Positions 53,442 to 64,000 of a stretch of 64,000 nucleotides of DNA are shown one piece after another; positions within the stretch are counted from its first letter, which is position 1, and each line of letters begins with the position of its first letter. Where the stretch lies: contig ML976671.1 in the NCBI GenBank assembly GCA_010015655.1, forward strand, positions 51,453-115,452. Reading direction: 5' to 3'. Both the position numbers and the translations under genes were made by a program. The notes under the pieces are model-generated. The model was not told where the DNA came from and ran no database searches. It worked only from the letters and a program-made list of their open reading frames with translations. Source of the DNA: Bimuria novae-zelandiae CBS 107.79 (lineage: Eukaryota > Ascomycota > Dothideomycetes > Pleosporales > Didymosphaeriaceae).

Positions 53442-54551
53442 CTAGTCCTCCGACGCGGACGCACCAGTGATGATCTCGACAAGTTCGCCAGTAATGACGG
53501 CTTGACGGGTACGGTTGAAGAGAATCTGGAACTTGTTGATCATGTCACCGGCGTTCTTGGAGGCGTTCTACGATGCGTCAGCGGGTGTATTACATGAAGT
53601 TCGCATTCTCGACTTACATCCATAGCGTTTCGTCGCGCGGACTGCTCGCATGCGTGGCCTTCAGCGAGAGCCCAGAAGAGGGAGTTGGCGAGGGCATATT
53701 CGCGGAAGTTACCGAGGACCTCATCGTCGATCTCGAACGCAGCGAAGTTGGCTAATATTGATTAGTTGCCCAGTTTGATCACTTTTGTGGATGCTTGAAG
53801 CTTACGCGACTGTTGGAACGCTTCCTCGGAGAAAGCCTCAATGGGGGTGGCCTCGTAGCTCTGAGCGTTGAGAAACTTGTTGTAGAGAATCTTGATGGAG
53901 GAGTAGTCGGTTGGGAGCGAAGATATCTGGTCGGCGATGGCGGAAGCGTCGGCGAAGGTGGGAACGTCCTTGCCAACACCGGCGAAACTGAGGACGATGT
54001 TTTGGGCGTTGGAACGGCCCAACTGAGCCTTGCACTTCTCGCCGATCACGACAAGGTCGGTCTCGGGCTGCTCGAGAAGAATCTTCCTCGTCTTCCTAGA
54101 AAGACCGGAGTGGATACCACCGCAGAGACCCTTGTCGGAGCTGCAGACCACAATCAACGTCTTCTTACCCTCGCCCTCCGCCGGCTTGGTCTCAGCCTGC
54201 TCGAACACGGTGTTGGAGGTCTCTCCGTAGGTGCGGGACTCGGTCATGGCCCTCTGGGCGCGGGTGAGCTTGGTGGAGGCGACGATCTTCATCGTCTTGG
54301 TAATTTTCTCAATGTTGCGAATCGACTTCAACCGATCCTCGATCTCGCGCAGGGTGGCATACGTAGCCGCGGCGGGCGCATTGAGGGGGGCAGGCCTAGA
54401 AAGCAGCTCGCCGGTCAGTTCCTGATGCAATTGGAGATGCAATGGCTGGTGGACGGGCGAAGGGGAGGGAGCTTGCGGGCAGGGCTTCGTACCGTGCGGC
54501 GGCGGCCAGGCCAGCCCTCAGCGCCGGACGCGCAGCTCGTGAAAGCATCAT
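53442..54551 (-). CDS. ATP3: Mitochondrial F1Fo ATP synthase gamma subunit
   Basis: Four exons (54,493-54,551; 53,806-54,395; 53,618-53,751; 53,442-53,567) give 302 residues. Exon 1 encodes a mitochondrial presequence ([19 protein letters not shown]). The N-terminal rotor helix [29 protein letters not shown] is followed by [20 protein letters not shown]. The C-terminal helix ends in [20 protein letters not shown] and [16 protein letters not shown], the family signature. Gamma is the central stalk that rotates inside the alpha/beta hexamer. The 97-bp first intron has GTACGA and TTTCTAG ends. Two adjacent ATGs exist at the start; the first is used here. Confidence 0.95.
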
Positions 54552-55236
54552 GGGCGCAAGGAGGAATTGAGATGGAGCGGAGATGGCAGAACAGCCGGCG
54601 GGTCCGAGGTCGACTGCGTGGTGCTTTCGTGAGGTGCTGCTGCTTCTTCGGGCCTGCAAGAGTTGCACTTGCCCTGCGCTTGCGCGCTAGCCGTAACGTT
54701 ACATAAGCAATCAGCAGCGCGGCCAAGCCCCAGACAGCGGCCACCACGACCAAGGCAAGCTTGCAGTACGACAATAGAGCGCGCAGTCATGCGTGAATAA
54801 TAGAATCACGCTGACGCTCAGCACCAACAATATGCCGTGAATGGGTGACTCCGTTGCGGTGAGCGGGCGTTATTCGCCGCAAAGTGATGTTCGTTACGGA
54901 ATATTACCGGCTGTGAGTGGACTTAGCGGCTGCAGGCAGGGACTCCGATCGCATGTCTCGTTCGTTCCCTTCATCGTTTAAGAACTAGAACCCGCACTCC
55001 TCCATTCTTTGCCCAAATCCTGCTTTTTTTCTTTCACCATCGCTCAACCGTCGCTCCTCACGCAGCGAGCCGGCCTCTGCCTTCTGCGCGCCCTCAACCG
55101 TCTCTCACCCCGTCCCTGCGCGCGCCAGTTCGCTGCGTCGCAGTCTCCGAGGCCTGCTTCGGCGAAAGCTGAACTTCGTCGTTCTCATTTTCTCTACGTA
55201 GACTGCGCACACCACCCGCGCCCGCCTCCTATCACC
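54552..55236. promoter_or_regulatory. Divergent 5' region between ATP3 and TOP1
   Basis: 685 bp between two start codons. Near TOP1 it is C/T-rich (TCTTTCACC, CTCCTCACG), a typical fungal promoter pyrimidine context. Small open frames on both strands show no protein features. Confidence 0.5.
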
Positions 55237-58212
55237 ATGTCCTCCTCCTCGGATGACGCGCCTATTGCGCGTGACAGGGCTAACGGACGTGAGTATTTAC
55301 CTTCAGCGCAAACCGTTTGTTTCACCTTCTCCGTACAAGTTGGTACCGCACGCGACGCTTCTGTCCTTAGTCGCGCAGGAGTCGCCCCAGTCACCCTTCG
55401 CCGCCACCACCACTTAGTACCATGGCTGCATCTAACGCAAACACTATAGCGATATCTGAAGACCACATCTCCAAAGAGGTCGACAGAAAAATGGATCAGG
55501 AGACGCCCTCCAATGGCCATGTCGAGCCTGGCGTGTCCATCCGCATGGGTCCCATCGACGAGATGGATGTCGATGCTCCAGCCACGAATGGCAACGTCAA
55601 CGGGAAGCGCAAGGCTCGCAGTAGCATCACGAACGGAAATTCGTACAAGGAAGCGAGCTCTGACGAGGATGATGAGCCTCTGGTGCGTTGCACTGCTTTT
55701 CCGTTATACTCTTGCATACTGACCTTTCGCAGAACAAACGTAGGCGGACGTCTCAGCAAGTCGCGCAACCCAAAGACGACTCCGAGTCCGAACTAAGCGA
55801 CGTGCCTCTGGTCGCGCGCAAGCCGCCAAAGGCCAGTCCCGCCCAGATTGGCGAGTCATCGGACTCCGACACACCGCTGAACACGAAGTTGGTCCAGAAG
55901 AAGGAGAAGATCGAACAAGCTGCCGCGAAAGAGGCCAAGGCCATTCGCAACAAAGAGAAGGCTGCACCTAAGCGCAAGGTGAAGGAAGAGAGCGATAGTG
56001 ATGACGAGCCCATCGTGAAGAAGAAGAAGCAACCTGCGAAGCGCGTCTCGAATGGCGTGAAGAAGAACGAGTCCGACTCAGATGTCCCCCTTGCCAAGAA
56101 GAAGGCCCCGGCAAAGAAGACCAAAGCCGAAACCGCGACTGCCACTAAGAAGACCAAAGGCAAGGGTAAGGCTGAGACAAAGACCGAACAGGACGAGGAG
56201 GCGCAGGATGAAGAGGAAGAATACCGCTGGTGGGAAGACCCGACTAAGGGTGACGGCACGAAGAAGTGGACCACCCTGGAACACAATGGCGTTGTCTTCC
56301 CACCCCCCTACCAGCCATTACCGAAGCACGTCAAACTGATCTATGATGGCGTCCCAGTCACGCTCCACCCGGACGCTGAAGAGGTTGCCACGTTCTTTGG
56401 CAGTATGCTGAACTCCACACACAACGTGGAGAACCCGACATTCGTCAAGAATTTCTTCGAAGACTTCACAGCCGTCTTGAAGAAGACCGGTCACGCCAAG
56501 GACAAGGACGGGAACACTGTTACCATCAAGAGCTTCGAGAAATGCGACTTCAAGCCAATCTTCGAATGGTTTGAATCCGAGCGCCTGAAAAAGAAGGCTC
56601 TTCCCGCAGCCGAAAAGAAAGCGCTCAAAGAGGAGAAGGATGCAGCCGAGGCACCTTACATGTACTGCATCTGGGATGGTCGCAAGCAAAAGGTCGGCAA
56701 CTTCAGGGTCGAGCCTCCAGGTCTTTTCCGTGGTCGCGGCGAACACCCAAAGACCGGACGCGTCAAGAAGCGAGTCATGCCGGAACAAATTACCATCAAC
56801 ATCGGCAAAGAGGCCAAGGTACCAGAGCCGCCTGCGGGCCATCGCTGGAAGGAAGTCAAGCATGACCAAGAAGGCACATGGTTGGCTATGTGGCAAGAGA
56901 ACATCAACGGCGCCTATAAGTACGTCATGCTTGCAGCCAACTCGGATATCAAGGGGCAGAGTGACTACAAGAAATTCGAGAAGGCACGAGAGTTGAAGAA
57001 GCATATCGACCGGATCCGAAAGGATTACAAACGTGATCTCAAAGGGGAGAAGATGGCAGACCGTCAGCGCGCTACCGCCATTTACCTCATCGATCAATTT
57101 GCTCTTCGTGCGGGTAACGAAAAGGGTGAGGACGAAGCCGACACGGTAGGTTGCTGCTCTTTGAAGTATGAGCACGTTACGTTGAAGCCGCCGAATACCG
57201 TCATCTTTGATTTCTTGGGTAAAGACAGTATCCGGTTCTACGATGAGGTTACCGTCGACGAACAGGTCTTCAAGAACCTGAAGATCTTCAAGAAAGCCCC
57301 GAAGACGAGCGGAGACGATATTTTCGACCGACTCACCACGTCCGCTCTGAACAAGCACTTGACCTCCTACATGCCCGGGTTGACGGCCAAGGTTTTCCGT
57401 ACCTACAATGCGTCCTGGACAATGGCTAGGCTTCTGAAGGAGATGAAGGCTACTGGAACTATTCCTGAGAAGGTCAAACAGTACAATGACGCCAACCGGC
57501 AGGTTGCCATTCTCTGCAACCACAAGCGTACCGTCGCTGCTGGTCATGCTGGCTCCATCGAGAAGATGCAACAGAAGATAAACGGTCTTCGGTATCAATT
57601 GTGGAGGACTAAGCAGATGATCTTGGACATTGACCCGAAGCAGAAGAAGAAGAAGGGTGCCGACTACTTTGCGCGACCTGAGGATCTCGACGATGAATGG
57701 GTCCAGCAGCACATCGATGCCGAGGTTGAGGAGAAGCGTCAGAAAATCACGAAGAAGTTTGAGAAGGACAATGAGAAGCGCAAAGCTGATGGCGAGAAGG
57801 AGATGAAGCCTAAGGAGCTCGACGAGCTGCTCAAAGAAGCTGAAGACTTCGGCAAGAAGATGCGCAAAGAACACAAAACTGGTAAGGTTGAGGCTGAGGG
57901 CAAGGGGCCTACCGTGGAGAAGATGGAGGCGAACATTGAGAAGCTCAACCAGCGCATCGACAACATGAAGATCCAAATGGAGGACAAGGAGGGCAACAAG
58001 GAGGTGGCTTTGGGTACCTCTAAGATTGTGAGTTTACTCTCGTTCGGTATCTTGGAATGAATACTAATGTATACTAGAACTACATCGACCCCCGTCTCAC
58101 GGTTGTCTTCTCGAAAAAGTTCAACGTCCCAATCGAGCGCTTCTTCTCCAAGACGTTGCGCGAAAAGTTCGACTGGGCGATCAAATCGGTTGACGAGGAT
58201 TGGGAGTTCTAG
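55237..58212 (+). CDS. TOP1: DNA topoisomerase I (type IB)
   Basis: Four exons (55,237-55,288; 55,450-55,682; 55,733-58,027; 58,078-58,212) give 904 residues. Residues 1-255 are Lys/Glu/Asp/Ser-rich, the disordered nuclear-targeting region. The core starts RWWEDP...[16 protein letters not shown] (about 260-285), and includes RDLKG-like linker sequence, [20 protein letters not shown] (catalytic Arg region), RTYNASWT and CNHKRTV. A coiled-coil linker (about 730-840) precedes the last exon. The active-site block [12 protein letters not shown] is completed across intron 3: the Tyr (about 862) is the second codon of the final exon. The enzyme relaxes supercoils through a 3'-phosphotyrosine. The first-intron acceptor (55,449) is the least certain boundary. 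Confidence 0.93.
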
Positions 58213-59818
58213 ACGTCAAGCAGCCTGGTCCTCGGACCATTTGTACACTACTGTATTCTGCATCTAGGGGTTCAATCTCAAGAATATCATCTGGGGGACT
58301 GGAGGAGGTCCGTATATCGACTGTCTCTGGCGTGCGTCGGGCATGCATGCTGGCGGAGTTTCTGAATGTCTGATTCTTTGGATTTGTTTTCTTTTCGGCA
58401 TAGCGCTCGGATTGCACGTCCGTCATACATACATAAACCCTCACCTAGATTAGAGCTTGCTCAGTGCTTGCGTCGGTGGGGTCCTTGGTCGACAGCTCAA
58501 TATCACTCTTCCAATATAGGCTTAATTCCAGAAGGTGCAAAACCTTGTAGTGACTCGTGACGCATGCATTGATCCAAGCGCTCTGCATGCAGGTGCGGGA
58601 CGAAGAGCAGATGGATGCTGCATTGGCGGTGAGCTGCGCGAAGGACAGTAGAAGTCAAAAAGTGTTTCCACTCGGTTATTTTCTATCTTCTATCTGGTAT
58701 ATAAACGCTGTTGAATGGCGAGTCGGATGATTGAAAAGGCTCGCGCAGTGGGGCGATACTCTTCCCTCTAGAGGGCGAGTGAAATTCTACATGTGCTAGG
58801 ATAAAGGCAACGGGCTACGTTTGGGTATTGTTGACCGCTTATTGAACTGGAAAGTGTTGGTTGGGAGGGTTGTGGGGGGCTAAGGCAGATGTATTGGGTG
58901 GCAGCGAGCATGTTCCACAGGCTGTCGATGCATGGAAACGAATGTGTCACGAGGGAGTATCTTGACTCCGCCGTTAACGCCCCGCAGCTGCGAGGGGTGT
59001 GGGAGGTTTGGGTAGGTGGTCTGATGGTGCGCTGCTCATGCAAGCGGAGTGTTGCTTTTCCAGCACTTTGCGAACCGCACGCAGATGGGGCAGACGCATG
59101 GCCAAGTGGGAGTACGTAGAGTATCAACTCGTGGTGCAAGGGGTGCCCAGGTGAAGCCCAAACACCCCGTGGAACGAGGCAACCGTTGTTGTCATGCGAC
59201 GACGGGAGCGTGCCGTGGAAGCGCCCCGGTCGAGCCAGTGTGGTACATGTCCTGAATCGTTCCTGGCGGATACGAGATAGACTAGAGTCGATGTCGACGA
59301 TGCACTCCTAGCGTCCGGGCGTGCATGCGTGCGGAATTGCGCTCCCACGGGGCAAGTCTAGCCCAATGATACAAATACAAAGGCGACGGCGATGGTGGAC
59401 GCTATCGGACGCCTCGGACGGTATGCGCTGCATGCCACTGACTCTCGCGGCTGTCACATGAATGGTGATGCCGCCATAAGAGGTCACCAAAATATTGCTG
59501 GCTTCTCCCGCTTTTCTAGACACTGCTGATCTGTATGCCCGCATAGCTCGGTGGAACATTTTCTCCAATCGCAGAGGAAGGACCCCTGCTCCTGCATCCG
59601 CACTCTGCGCTCTGACGGCACCACCGCCTGACACGCCCTGACCCTGTAGTTGCAGCCTGAGCGACATCAACGTCCATCTTCCGCTCCGTGCAGTTGCAAA
59701 AATCCCCAACAGCGAGCGCACACAAACCACGCACACATACAACTATTCAGTCGCATTGCATTTGAAAGCATATTCGCATTTCGCATTTCGCATTTCGCTT
59801 CCTCTGTGGGCGCTCGAT
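58213..59818. other. 1.6-kb intergenic region
   Basis: No supported gene. A 144-codon minus-strand frame at 59,308-59,742 and shorter frames lack recognisable features. A short tandem repeat (four copies of GCATTTC or GCATATTC) lies at 59,767-59,799, about 20 bp before the SDR start codon. Confidence 0.5.
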
Positions 59819-61277
59819 ATGGCTGCTGACGAGGCGACCCCCGCCGCAAGCGACAGGCCCGCAGTTCTCATCATTGGCGGGCTGGGTGCGTCATGCGGGA
59901 GCAACATGGGACGACAACAGTGGCTGACCGCGTAAAAAGGGTACACCGGACGCTTCCTCGCAAAGTACATCCACGACAACAACCTCGCCTCCGAAATCCG
60001 GCTTATCGACAAGCACCTGCCCGAGCTCGCCTGGCTCGCCCCAGAGTTCAAGGATGTGTGCACGCGTGAGCGCTTCGTGCAGGCCGATGCGGCGAGAGAA
60101 CGTACGTCTCGATACACGACCAGAGATTGGTTACTGGTGAGGGCTGTTCTGGCAAGAGCGGTATGCTAATGGCGCGCAGAGTCGTTCCCCCGGATATTCG
60201 ACCGCGCAAACGGCAAGGAGTTCGACTACGTCTTCAACTGCGGCGGTGAGACGCGCTTCTCACAGGACGATGAGGTCTACAAACTGCGGACGTACGGGCT
60301 CTCCATGGCTATGGGCAAGGAGGCTGCGCGGCGCAAGATAAAGGTCTTCGTCGAGAACAGCACGGGCATGGTCTACAAGCCAGATGCGGTCCCGCGCAAA
60401 GAGACGGACAAGACAAAGCCATGGTCGAAGCTCGCAAAGTGGAAGCTGCAGGCCGAAGAAGACCTGGCCGAGATTGAAGGTCTGAACCTGTTGATCTTCC
60501 GCACCGCCCATGTCTATGGCCCGTACACGAGCAAGTTCCTAGGTACCGCCCTGTGCATGGCTCGCGTATACCAGTCGCTGGGCAAGGAAATGAAGTGGCT
60601 ATGGAAGGACGAATTACGAACGAACACCGTACACGTCGAAGACGTTGCAAGGGCCCTCTGGATTGGCGTAGAGTGGTACGGCAAGGCCCCGCGGACCACC
60701 ACGCCCACCTTCAACCTGGTCGATCACGGCAACACCTGTAAGTCTATCGCTGCAACCCGCCGCATGCGGCCATCCACCCATCCAATTTTCCGCGGAGTGT
60801 CAAATCTCGCTTCAGCGTGCATTGACCTCCCCCACTCCTTCCGACCTTCGTCGGCCTTGGCTAACGATTCGATAGCCCAGAAAACCATGGCTGGCCTAAT
60901 ACATGAGACGTTCAAGATCGAGACGGGCTTCCACGGCACGCTCATCAATACGTTCGCGAGGATGAACCTGGATCACGTCGTGGACGAGGTCAACGATGAG
61001 ACACTGGACCCGTGGGCGGATTTGCAGACCAAAGCGGGCATCAGCAACTCGACGCCGCTAACGCCCTTCATGGAAAAGGAACTGCTCAGGGACATGGATC
61101 TAAGTTTGGACGGGAGCTTGTTCGAGCAAGAGACCGGGTTCCAGTGAGTCATGCCGTGATGAATGCGCGCGATGAGACCTGACTGACGAGTCGCGCAGGT
61201 ATCAGCACGAAATGCTCTCGAAAGAAGAGCTGGACAAGGTCATTGAGAGCTACAAGGCCATGGGGTGGTGGCCGTAG
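59819..61277 (+). CDS. Extended SDR: NAD(P)-dependent epimerase/dehydratase-like protein
   Basis: Five exons (59,819-59,885; 59,940-60,101; 60,180-60,737; 60,876-61,143; 61,199-61,277) give 377 residues. The Rossmann motif VLIIGGLGYTGRFLAKYI is assembled across intron 1. Then come IRLIDKHLPELAWL (acidic residue after beta 2), FDYVFNCGGETRFSQDD, VFVENSTGMVYKPD (the STGMVY region) and a dimer/substrate part ELRTNTVHVEDVARALW. The C-terminus ends YKAMGWWP. This resembles fungal NAD-dependent epimerase-family proteins of unknown substrate. The usual Y-x3-K catalytic pair is not obvious, so activity is uncertain. Exon phases all agree, so the model is good. Confidence 0.85.
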
Positions 61278-61844
61278 CCGCCGTCTCTCCCTCACGCCCG
61301 TCCACCCGCCTCTTCTTTCTTACCTTCTGATACCCCGCTTTTCCATATTCCCATCTCCTTCTCGATATCCCGTTCCCACGAAGTCTCGCTCGCTCCACGG
61401 TTCTCGTCTTCAACTGTACCATGTAAATCCGTCTTGTCCCACGGCCGCCCTCGCATCAGCGGAGTTTAGCTTAGCCTGCATTGTTTGGAGCGTTGTCTAT
61501 GCACTTGCACCTACACCTTTTTGGTCCCTTTTGTTAGATGGGCACCTGCGTGGTCTTGAGGCTCGGGCTTTTGATTCAAGTGTTATTATTAGGTTCTCCG
61601 TATTTTCGAATGCAGCAACTTATTACATCTGGGCAACGCTGTGAGTGTGTGATGTTAGCAGTAATGTTGTGCCTCTACGTTAGGTGCAAGGTTCCTCTTT
61701 CCTGGCATCCTTCTCGAATATCGCTATACTTGGCACGACTGAAGAGTGTGAACTACGGCATACTTCCCCGCATTCCAATCACACCGGCCCATCATTTAAG
61801 ATGCGTCTTAGTCGCCAGTGCTGGGTCCTGAGGAGATCATCGAG
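61278..61844. other. Intergenic region
   Basis: About 565 bp containing the SDR 3' UTR (pyrimidine-rich) and the presumed promoter of the next gene. No coding feature is seen. Confidence 0.5.
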
Positions 61845-63087
61845 ATGAAGACTCACAATCTTCTTGCGTTGCTTCCCGTTCTGCCTGGTGCTCTTGCGGA
61901 GAAACAATTCGGCACGACGGAACTCCTTGGCCAACACTCCGAACACGAACGCATCACCCGGGCCGCTCTTGCTTGTCAAGGCGCTTGGAAAGACGATGGC
62001 TGTGGGTCAATCCCGCTCCCAGCTGCTCGCCGGTACACTAGAGTTATGCTGACAGTGACTAGCCTGCTTCGAGCGCGTATCCATAGACCAGCTCGCAGGC
62101 AAAAGAGGCACGTTCGGCGCTGTCGGCGCACCTGATGTTCCACCAGCCTTTGATGAATCTGCGCACTGCGATGACACGGATTTCCTCGCAATCCCCGGAT
62201 ACCCGCAGAGCAGAGAGTCGGCATCGCAGACGTTGACCGAGTGTATAATTACTTGAAGAAGAACTTCAAGGACGGCATTGATGACGCGAAGGACCTGTTG
62301 AATAGTGATGGCGGGGTGAAGAGCCAGGTGTACTATGATTTTGATTCGTGGTGGGCGTCGAGTTGTACATTTAGGGTTATCGGGATTCCGGAACTGGGCG
62401 GGAAGGGGCGGGCGAAATGTGAGTGTCCTCGCTCAAAATCCAGATGTTGAGCACTTCATCATAGTGAACATTGGATTATGGATGGTAAATCCAGCTGAGT
62501 CATAACAGGCGACGTTCTCCAAGCCTTCGGCGTCGCCCTACACGGCGCGCAAGATTTCCACTCCCACTCCAACTGGGCCGACACCTCCTCTCCCCCTTAC
62601 AGCATCGCGTAAGCATCCCGCCTCCCACCTAATCCACACACCCTCTCTAACCCCTGCCTTCCAGCAACCCACACGGCCTTGCCAAAACCTCCATCGTTGA
62701 CGACCTCCTCTCCCTCCGCCCCTCTACCACCTCCTTGTTCCCTTCGACATCCCCTACAACCTCACCACAGGCTGCTACCAACTCTACTTCGACGAACTAG
62801 GCCCGCCCGCCCCTCCGCAGAGCACATGCTACAAGCGCATCTTACACGCGTCGCTGAATAAAGACAAGGGCGTCATTGATGCGCGGACGGGCGTGATGGC
62901 TGGGTCTAGCACCACGATGGGAAAATACACAGCAGGGAGAAATTTGCAGGAAGCGGTGGGGCTGGCGGTGGAGGAGACGAGGAGGCAGTGAAAGGATTTT
63001 AGAACGGAGCTTAGGAAGAGGTATGGGATGGGGAGGGCGGGGAGGATGGTTTATGTACTTACGAGGGATGCGCCTTGGAAGAGGTGT
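61845..63087 (+). pseudogene. Secreted protein of a HET-C/CinY-like family, inactivated
   Basis: The ATG at 61,845 gives a signal peptide (MKTHNLLALLPVLPGALA) followed by EKQFGTTELLGQHSEHERITRAAL. Later pieces read CFERVSIDQLAGKRGTFGAVGAPD, HCDDTDFLAIPGYPQSRESA, YDFDSWWASSCTFRVIG, the characteristic ALHGAQDFHSHSNWAD, and GVIDARTG. Probable introns: about 62,033-62,068; 62,420-62,509; 62,609-62,664. Lesions: a frame change near 62,240 (TLTEC to YNYLKKNF), another near 62,715-62,730, and TGA at 62,989-62,991 within RRQ.KDFRTEL, after which the frame stays open to 63,087 (TRDAPWKRC). The H-x4-D-F-x-S-H-S-N motif suggests relation to HET-C or CinY-type proteins, but the family name is tentative. 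Confidence 0.6.
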
Positions 63088-64000
63088 TGAGGTGAACATG
63101 CTCATTGGAGACGCTTCGATTGGGAAGGCGATTATGGGTAGATCCTAGGGCGATGGGGGTGTTGGGGCGAGGAAGGTATGGGGGTAGTAAAAATCTAGGA
63201 CTGTGCATTATGAAATGGATGTGCTGCAAGGGAGAAGTTGGCGCGCAAGTGATTGCGGTTAGTCGAACGGCAACGCTAGTACCAAGAGTGGCCCACGCGG
63301 AAGATGAAAAAGACGGTTTGGCTAGGCTTGGTGGATAGCTGGTGCAAGTATGAATTCCAAGGTTGGCACGATGACTAGTCCGTGGCTGGTGTCGGTTCGA
63401 GTGTTCGAAAGGATGCTGCGCAGGGTGCTCGTCGCTCTTCGTATCTCTGTAGCGTCACGCTGCTACGTGTTTATTAAGGCCTTACAAGAGAGTGTGCAAA
63501 TCGCGTTTATGTGAGTTGTATCCACGAACGATCGATCACCGGATGACCATTTCTTGTAATCAACCTCCTCGCACTCGTGAGCGTGTTCTAGGCAGCTTCC
63601 CTAAGCTTTTGGTCTCGCATTATGTGAGTTGTACATCCCTTGCATCGTGACGTCATTATTTGCGGCGCTAGCCAGACGAGGCTGGGCACGGACTCCAAGT
63701 GCATACTAAGCTTTCTCTCATTTGATAGTCCAACGAGTCGAAGTATCCTACTTGACATTTAAGTTTCTACTTCTCGTATGCGGCAGCAGCAACCTTCGGC
63801 GTTTGGCACACCTATCTGTTCATGCTACGTGACGCGAACTACGAAGACCCTGTTCTAGAACTTGAAAGCAGCTTTTTTATCCTTAAACCTTACATACTCC
63901 ACCGGTTCTAGCAAATCCCTTACGCAATCCTTTCGATGTCGTTCATTAAGGTCAGGTCAAGAACTAAGACTTATGCTGTATGCACTCTGGTGGCGGAGTC
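63088..64000. other. Right-end region without a recognisable gene
   Basis: About 0.9 kb of normal composition. A 77-codon plus-strand frame (63,105-63,338) shows no motif. A GGTTCGAGTGTTCGAAAGG stretch at 63,394-63,412 looks tRNA-arm-like, but no cloverleaf can be built around it. A gene may begin outside the window. Confidence 0.45.

Noticed and set aside
53795..54706. 303-codon plus-strand frame over ATP synthase gamma
   Set aside because: It overlaps the verified gene on the opposite strand and has no recognisable domain.
56318..57976. 552-codon open frame antisense to topoisomerase I
   Set aside because: It is produced by the codon bias of the TOP1 coding strand (Lys/Glu-rich codons read backwards as Leu/Phe/Val). 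No family motif and no independent promoter.

Overview
This window looks like a chromosome segment from a filamentous ascomycete (Pezizomycotina, probably Dothideomycetes; the class is only a guess). Genes have short 45-90 bp GT...AG introns. The conserved genes are eukaryotic and nuclear: DNA topoisomerase I, RNA polymerase I/III AC40, mitochondrial ATP synthase gamma and the complex I 49-kDa subunit. The left half is AT-rich repeat DNA full of TAA/TAG where CAA/CAG/TGG would be expected, the signature of repeat-induced point mutation (RIP).

Region 1 (1-29,302) is a nested transposon graveyard. From the left it holds a minus-strand Copia cut by the window edge, a plus-strand Gypsy 3' half, two small TIR elements (one with TTAGGG-like ends and a 174-bp solo LTR), unresolved mutated DNA, a second minus-strand Copia 5' end, and a gag-only LTR element in tandem form (LTR-gag-LTR-gag-LTR, target duplication CTGTT). 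Last is a third minus-strand Copia (17,269-29,302, target duplication GTATA) with a 6.7-kb Gypsy inserted in it. Unmutated single-copy stretches (12,658-13,196 and 16,369-17,268) are pieces of the original host sequence.

Region 2 (29,303-36,150): the third Copia sits 8 bp before the start codon of an arylsulfotransferase-like gene that is now broken. A DUF202 membrane protein follows, then a hAT transposon (8-bp duplication CTTATACT) carrying its own solo LTR (duplication CCCTC).

Region 3 (36,490-45,145): a LaeA-like methyltransferase, a FAD monooxygenase, a secreted two-domain protein with Kex2-type peptide repeats, an ankyrin/AAA ATPase with a premature stop, and a glycine-rich protein. 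The first three resemble pieces of a secondary-metabolite or fungal peptide (RiPP-like) locus, but that link is inference.

Region 4 (47,002-61,277) is mostly housekeeping: a small secreted protein gene with an in-frame TGA, complex I 49-kDa subunit and AC40 sharing a divergent promoter, a hypothetical protein, ATP synthase gamma, topoisomerase I and an extended SDR. It ends with a broken secreted-protein gene (61,845-63,087) and about 0.9 kb without recognisable genes. Exon boundaries were worked out by eye from splice consensus, reading frame and family knowledge. No database search was possible.
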